Positions 5,542 through 7,686 of a stretch of 7,686 bases of DNA are shown one piece after another (position 1 is the first letter of the stretch; every line of letters begins with the position of its first letter). The translations under genes were made by a program, and so were the position numbers. This DNA comes from Pelotomaculum sp. UBA5255 (GTDB lineage Bacteria; Bacillota; Desulfotomaculia; Desulfotomaculales; Pelotomaculaceae), in assembly GCA_002408725.1 (NCBI GenBank), contig DHTR01000025.1:16028-23713 (forward strand), read 5' to 3'. The notes beneath the pieces were generated by a model, which had not been told where the DNA came from, did no database searches, and saw only the letters and a program-made list of their open reading frames with translations.

Positions 5542-6462
5542 TTAACTCACCTTTAAAGTACACCCGTTAAGGGCGAAATATTTTATCAAACCGTTAAAGA
5601 TCCCCTCCGCAGCCCTCTCTTGGATCGTGAGTCCGCGCAGGAATACTTCTTCAACCAGGTTGGTGATGGCCACCACCTCTACCTCAACCGCCGGTATTTC
5701 TCCCAGCGCAGACAGCTCCGGTAAACTAGTGATTCCCCTATCCGCAACCTTTATCTTTTGAACTAGCCCCTCCTGGATGAAGCGGGCCAGTGTCACGCTT
5801 TGCTGATTGAAAGGATTGTACAGGGAAGCCGCTCCGCCCACACTGCTGTCTGCGGAGGCATGCGTGTGGATGCCGACGTAAGCGTCGGCGCCGGCCTGCA
5901 CGGCCAGGTTATACCGCTCTTCCCTGGACAGATCTTGATCTGTGCGCCGGGTGAGGAGCACGTCTGCACCTGCACGAAGCAGGGTTTCTTCAAGATTTTT
6001 AGCAATTGGAACCACCACGTTCTTTTCCAGCAGACTGACAGGTCCTTTACCACCCTTATCGCTGCCACCGTGGCCGGGATCCACAACAATTTTCTTGCCA
6101 CCTAAAAGTCCTCTTAGATAAGAGCGATCAAATGCAGCTTCCAACCGGAAGGGAAACCCTTCCACGGCCGCAAGACGGAACTCAGCCGGGTATTCCTGGA
6201 TAATTTCCATCGTAGCGTAATCATTATCGTCGTGCTTGATGTTCACTTCACGGAGCAACCCGTCGTGAACTCCTATGATGCCCTCCGGCATATTGATAAC
6301 GACGCCCTTACCTTTGATCATAATCCCGTTTTCAAGGCTTGTGGCCTCATAAGCATAAGCTTTGGTGGATTCTATGGTTACCTTGGATAACCAGGCTCCA
6401 TTTTCCTCATCTTCAACCTTTGACCATAAATTGGTGATTCTAGGCACTTTTCGACCGGACAA
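5542..6462 (-). CDS. N-acetylmuramoyl-L-alanine amidase (Amidase_3) with AMIN-like N-terminal region
   Basis: Amidase_3 enzymes are zinc hydrolases that cut the bond between N-acetylmuramic acid and L-alanine in peptidoglycan. In this 306-residue protein the catalytic domain runs from about 122 to 300. Zinc ligands H131 (VVDPGHGG), E146 (LLEKN) and H199 (GIHTHAS) are visible, as is the catalytic glutamate, probably E262 (PAVEVEVVAITN). Residues about 25-118 are beta-rich and resemble an AMIN cell-wall-targeting domain. The start is TTG 6462, six bases after an AGGGGGGAG ribosome binding site. An in-frame TAG at 6480-6478 excludes a longer protein, so there is no signal peptide. That is unusual for a wall hydrolase; release by mother-cell lysis or another export route would be needed. 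The asparagine usual in SIHANA is histidine here (H201). It is the first gene of the operon. Confidence 0.88.
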   Translation of the reverse strand: MSGRKVPRITNLWSKVEDEENGAWLSKVTIESTKAYAYEATSLENGIMIKGKGVVINMPEGIIGVHDGLLREVNIKHDDNDYATMEIIQEYPAEFRLAAVEGFPFRLEAAFDRSYLRGLLGGKKIVVDPGHGGSDKGGKGPVSLLEKNVVVPIAKNLEETLLRAGADVLLTRRTDQDLSREERYNLAVQAGADAYVGIHTHASADSSVGGAASLYNPFNQQSVTLARFIQEGLVQKIKVADRGITSLPELSALGEIPAVEVEVVAITNLVEEVFLRGLTIQERAAEGIFNGLIKYFALNGCTLKVS

Positions 6463-6467
6463 TGCAG

Positions 6468-6478
6468 GCTCCCCCCTC
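6468..6478 (-). promoter_or_regulatory. Ribosome binding site of the amidase gene, fixing a TTG start
   Basis: On the minus strand AGAGGGGGGAG ends six bases (5978 is not involved; the gap is 6467-6463 plus the preceding base pair boundary) before TTG 6462. The in-frame TAG at 6480-6478 overlaps its first bases, so no longer reading frame is possible. Confidence 0.5.
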
Positions 6479-6490
6479 TAAATCATGGAA

Positions 6491-6518
6491 ATTATGGAAC
6501 TGGTTTTTTCAAGGACAA
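6491..6518 (-). promoter_or_regulatory. Candidate sigma-A promoter of the amidase operon
   Basis: On the minus strand TTGTCC (6518-6513, four of six) is followed after 16 bases by CATAAT (6496-6491, five of six). Transcription would start near 6484, only about 22 bases before the TTG start codon. It sits just downstream of a terminator, so the operon would have its own promoter. The -35 match is modest. Confidence 0.4.
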
Positions 6519-6529
6519 GCCCTTCGAAT

Positions 6530-6561
6530 AAAAAGGAGCTTCCAAAAGACGAAGGCGCTCC
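6530..6561 (-). terminator. Rho-independent terminator or attenuator ahead of the amidase gene
   Basis: On the minus strand GGAG (6561-6558) and CTTC (6554-6551) pair with GAAG (6542-6539) and CTCC (6538-6535). A three-base bulge lies on the 5' arm, and five U residues follow (complement of 6530-6534). It stands about 70 bases before the amidase start and about 390 bases after the phosphorylase stop, which already has its own terminator. It may end a separate leader or small RNA, or act as an attenuator. Confidence 0.55.
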
Positions 6562-6833
6562 GGATTCTTAAAATAATGTTACAATAAAAAAAGAAAGCCC
6601 TTTTAAGACAAAGAAATAACTAGAGAAGTATTCTTTAATGTAAAGGTTTCTCCTGCACTTTTTTAGAGTCGGCTGAAAAAAATAAATGTTTCCATTGAAA
6701 ATAGTCGTATTCAGAGGCAGGAGGGTCGGTTCATAATGGCTTTTCCAACCATTGACTGATTACAAACGTCACAGTTCGTCGTCTTAAGAAGTAAATATTT
6801 AAGCTGCCTCCGACTAGAACATCATTCCCAAAT
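6562..6833. other. Intergenic region with competing inverted repeats; possible non-coding RNA
   Basis: No ORF with a ribosome binding site is visible. AGTCG (6703-6707) and GAGGCAG (6714-6720) pair with CTGCCTC (6804-6810) and CGACT (6811-6815), closing an 83-base interior. Inside are smaller hairpins such as AATGG/CCATT around 6735-6752. The segment CCGAC(T) at 6810-6815 can instead pair with AGTCGG at 6667-6672 or GTCGG at 6725-6729. The region is bounded by two minus-strand terminators. I cannot match it to any known riboswitch, T-box, 6S or SRP RNA. Confidence 0.35.
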
Positions 6834-6864
6834 AAAAAAAACGACCGGGAATAGCTTACCCGGC
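6834..6864 (-). terminator. glgP: Rho-independent terminator of the alpha-glucan phosphorylase gene
   Basis: On the minus strand GCCGGG (6864-6859) pairs with CCCGGT (6849-6844) around a 9-base loop. Seven U residues follow shortly after (complement of 6834-6840). It lies about 90 bases after the phosphorylase stop codon and is oriented to end that transcript. Confidence 0.75.
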
Positions 6865-6952
6865 TTATGATTAAGATTATACCTTGAAGGCATAGGTTGA
6901 TGTCCACGCGCTAAACTTATTGCAACAACGGGCTTACGCAATTTACACCCGG

Positions 6953-7686
6953 CTATGATTCCAAGCCGGTATCCCTGCCATATACAAAAACATTTTCCCG
7001 TTGGTTCTCCAAGGGTTTCTCAAATGTTACTGCCGGCCTTGTTTGCCCGGCTTGATAGTTATCCATTTCACCCTCCGTTCTGAACTCTTCTTCCTGGTAC
7101 ATGAGGTCATAATACTCTCTGATCATCCGCTGGGAAGAGAACTGCCAGTGGGCCATATCAACACAGGACAACATCATATCAATCCACCTGGTGCGGTCAT
7201 TGTAATAGGTCTGGATAACTTCACCGGTCAGGATTTCATAGAGCGCTTTCAAGTCTTCCTTATCCTGATCCAGGTTGGATTCTCCCTTGGCGATGTTGTT
7301 TATGAGCCAGCCGCTCACACCGTGCTGCGGCCCTTCGCCCACCCAGCCGTCCACGATAGACAGGTTGAGCACACCGTTGATTGCAGCTTTCATGCCCGAG
7401 GTCCCGCTGGCCTCCATCGGCCTCTTCGGGTTATTTAACCAGAGGTCGCAACCACGCACCAGCATGCGGGCCACTTCCATGTTGTAGTTTTCCAAAAAGA
7501 CAATGCTGTCCCTGTACTTTCTATCCATTTCAATAAGTGACTTAATGATTTCCTTACCAATACTGTCCTCGGGGTGGGCCTTACCGGAAAAGACCAATTG
7601 TATTTTTTTCTCCCTTAATAGTGGGGCGATGATTTCTTCATTCCGAAAAATTAAATCGCTTCGCTTGTACGGGGCAGCCCTCCGGG
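6953..7686 (-). CDS. glgP: Alpha-glucan (glycogen/maltodextrin) phosphorylase, C-terminal part (cut by window edge)
   Basis: The frame is open to the right edge, so only the last 243 residues are present; an internal TTG at 7597 is not the start. The enzyme (glycosyltransferase family 35) splits alpha-1,4-glucans with phosphate to release glucose 1-phosphate, using PLP. Visible landmarks are RRAAPYKRSDLIFRNEE at the edge, corresponding to the RRfatYKRa motif. SGKAHPED follows, then NPKRPMEASGTSGMKAA, where the lysine (codon near 7388-7390) is the PLP lysine, then NGVLNLSIVDGWVGEG. The GTSGMK form, rather than GTGNMK, and the DGWV segment point to the shorter, non-classical bacterial/archaeal subgroup. 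A tail of about 25 residues after the last conserved part looks lineage-specific. A terminator follows the stop. Upstream context is outside the window. Confidence 0.92.
   Translation of the reverse strand, partial: RRAAPYKRSDLIFRNEEIIAPLLREKKIQLVFSGKAHPEDSIGKEIIKSLIEMDRKYRDSIVFLENYNMEVARMLVRGCDLWLNNPKRPMEASGTSGMKAAINGVLNLSIVDGWVGEGPQHGVSGWLINNIAKGESNLDQDKEDLKALYEILTGEVIQTYYNDRTRWIDMMLSCVDMAHWQFSSQRMIREYYDLMYQEEEFRTEGEMDNYQAGQTRPAVTFEKPLENQRENVFVYGRDTGLES

Noticed and set aside
6562..6833. c-di-AMP (ydaO) riboswitch or T-box upstream of the amidase
   Set aside because: ydaO elements often precede wall hydrolases, but I could not find their conserved sequence blocks, nor the T-box GGGTGGTACC motif.
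7001..7438. 145-codon plus-strand ORF opposite the phosphorylase gene
   Set aside because: It is antisense to conserved GlgP motifs; an open frame opposite a GC-rich coding sequence is expected by chance.
6953..7597. A short, complete phosphorylase-like protein starting at 7597
   Set aside because: The frame stays open to the window edge and encodes the RRaapYKR motif upstream, so the gene is cut by the window rather than short.

Overview
The window looks like the chromosome of a spore-forming Firmicute of moderate G+C, most like Peptococcaceae such as Pelotomaculum or Desulfotomaculum. This rests on a GerA-type germination protein fragment, strong AAGGAGG-type ribosome binding sites, Rho-independent terminators, frequent TTG and GTG starts, and the flavour of the proteins. 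The genus is inference; no RNA marker gene is present.

Layout, left to right. (1) 1-314, minus strand: the N-terminal 104 codons of a probable GerA-family spore germination protein, cut by the window edge. (2) 315-682: a divergent intergenic region with a good sigma-A-type promoter (546-574) pointing right. A perfect 10-bp inverted repeat (579-610) lies exactly over the expected transcription start. (3) 683-2855, plus strand: kamA (lysine 2,3-aminomutase) and ablB (beta-lysine N6-acetyltransferase), overlapping by a few codons. Together they convert L-lysine to N-epsilon-acetyl-beta-lysine, a compatible solute known mainly from methanogenic archaea and some bacteria. (4) 2871-3387: a strong hairpin terminator, a 75-residue membrane protein on the minus strand, and the terminator of the next operon. 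(5) 6462 down to 3388, minus strand: a compact operon of a peptidoglycan amidase without a signal peptide, an F420:glutamate-ligase-like protein, and an Orn/Lys/Arg decarboxylase. (6) 6463-6952: a long intergenic region between two minus-strand terminators, with several competing inverted repeats and no convincing ORF. (7) 6953-7686, minus strand: the C-terminal 243 residues of an alpha-glucan (glycogen/maltodextrin) phosphorylase, cut by the window edge.

Functionally, the left half is a lysine-to-osmolyte module and the middle is a cell-envelope/basic-amino-acid operon. KamA and the decarboxylase may draw on the same lysine pool. The points most worth a second look are the start of kamA (perfect Shine-Dalgarno but only AUU/AUA at the right distance), the inverted repeat on its promoter, the F420-ligase-like gene between an amidase and a decarboxylase, and the structured, possibly non-coding region at 6530-6833. 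I saw no clear evidence of a wholly new system, mobile element, CRISPR array, tRNA or rRNA.
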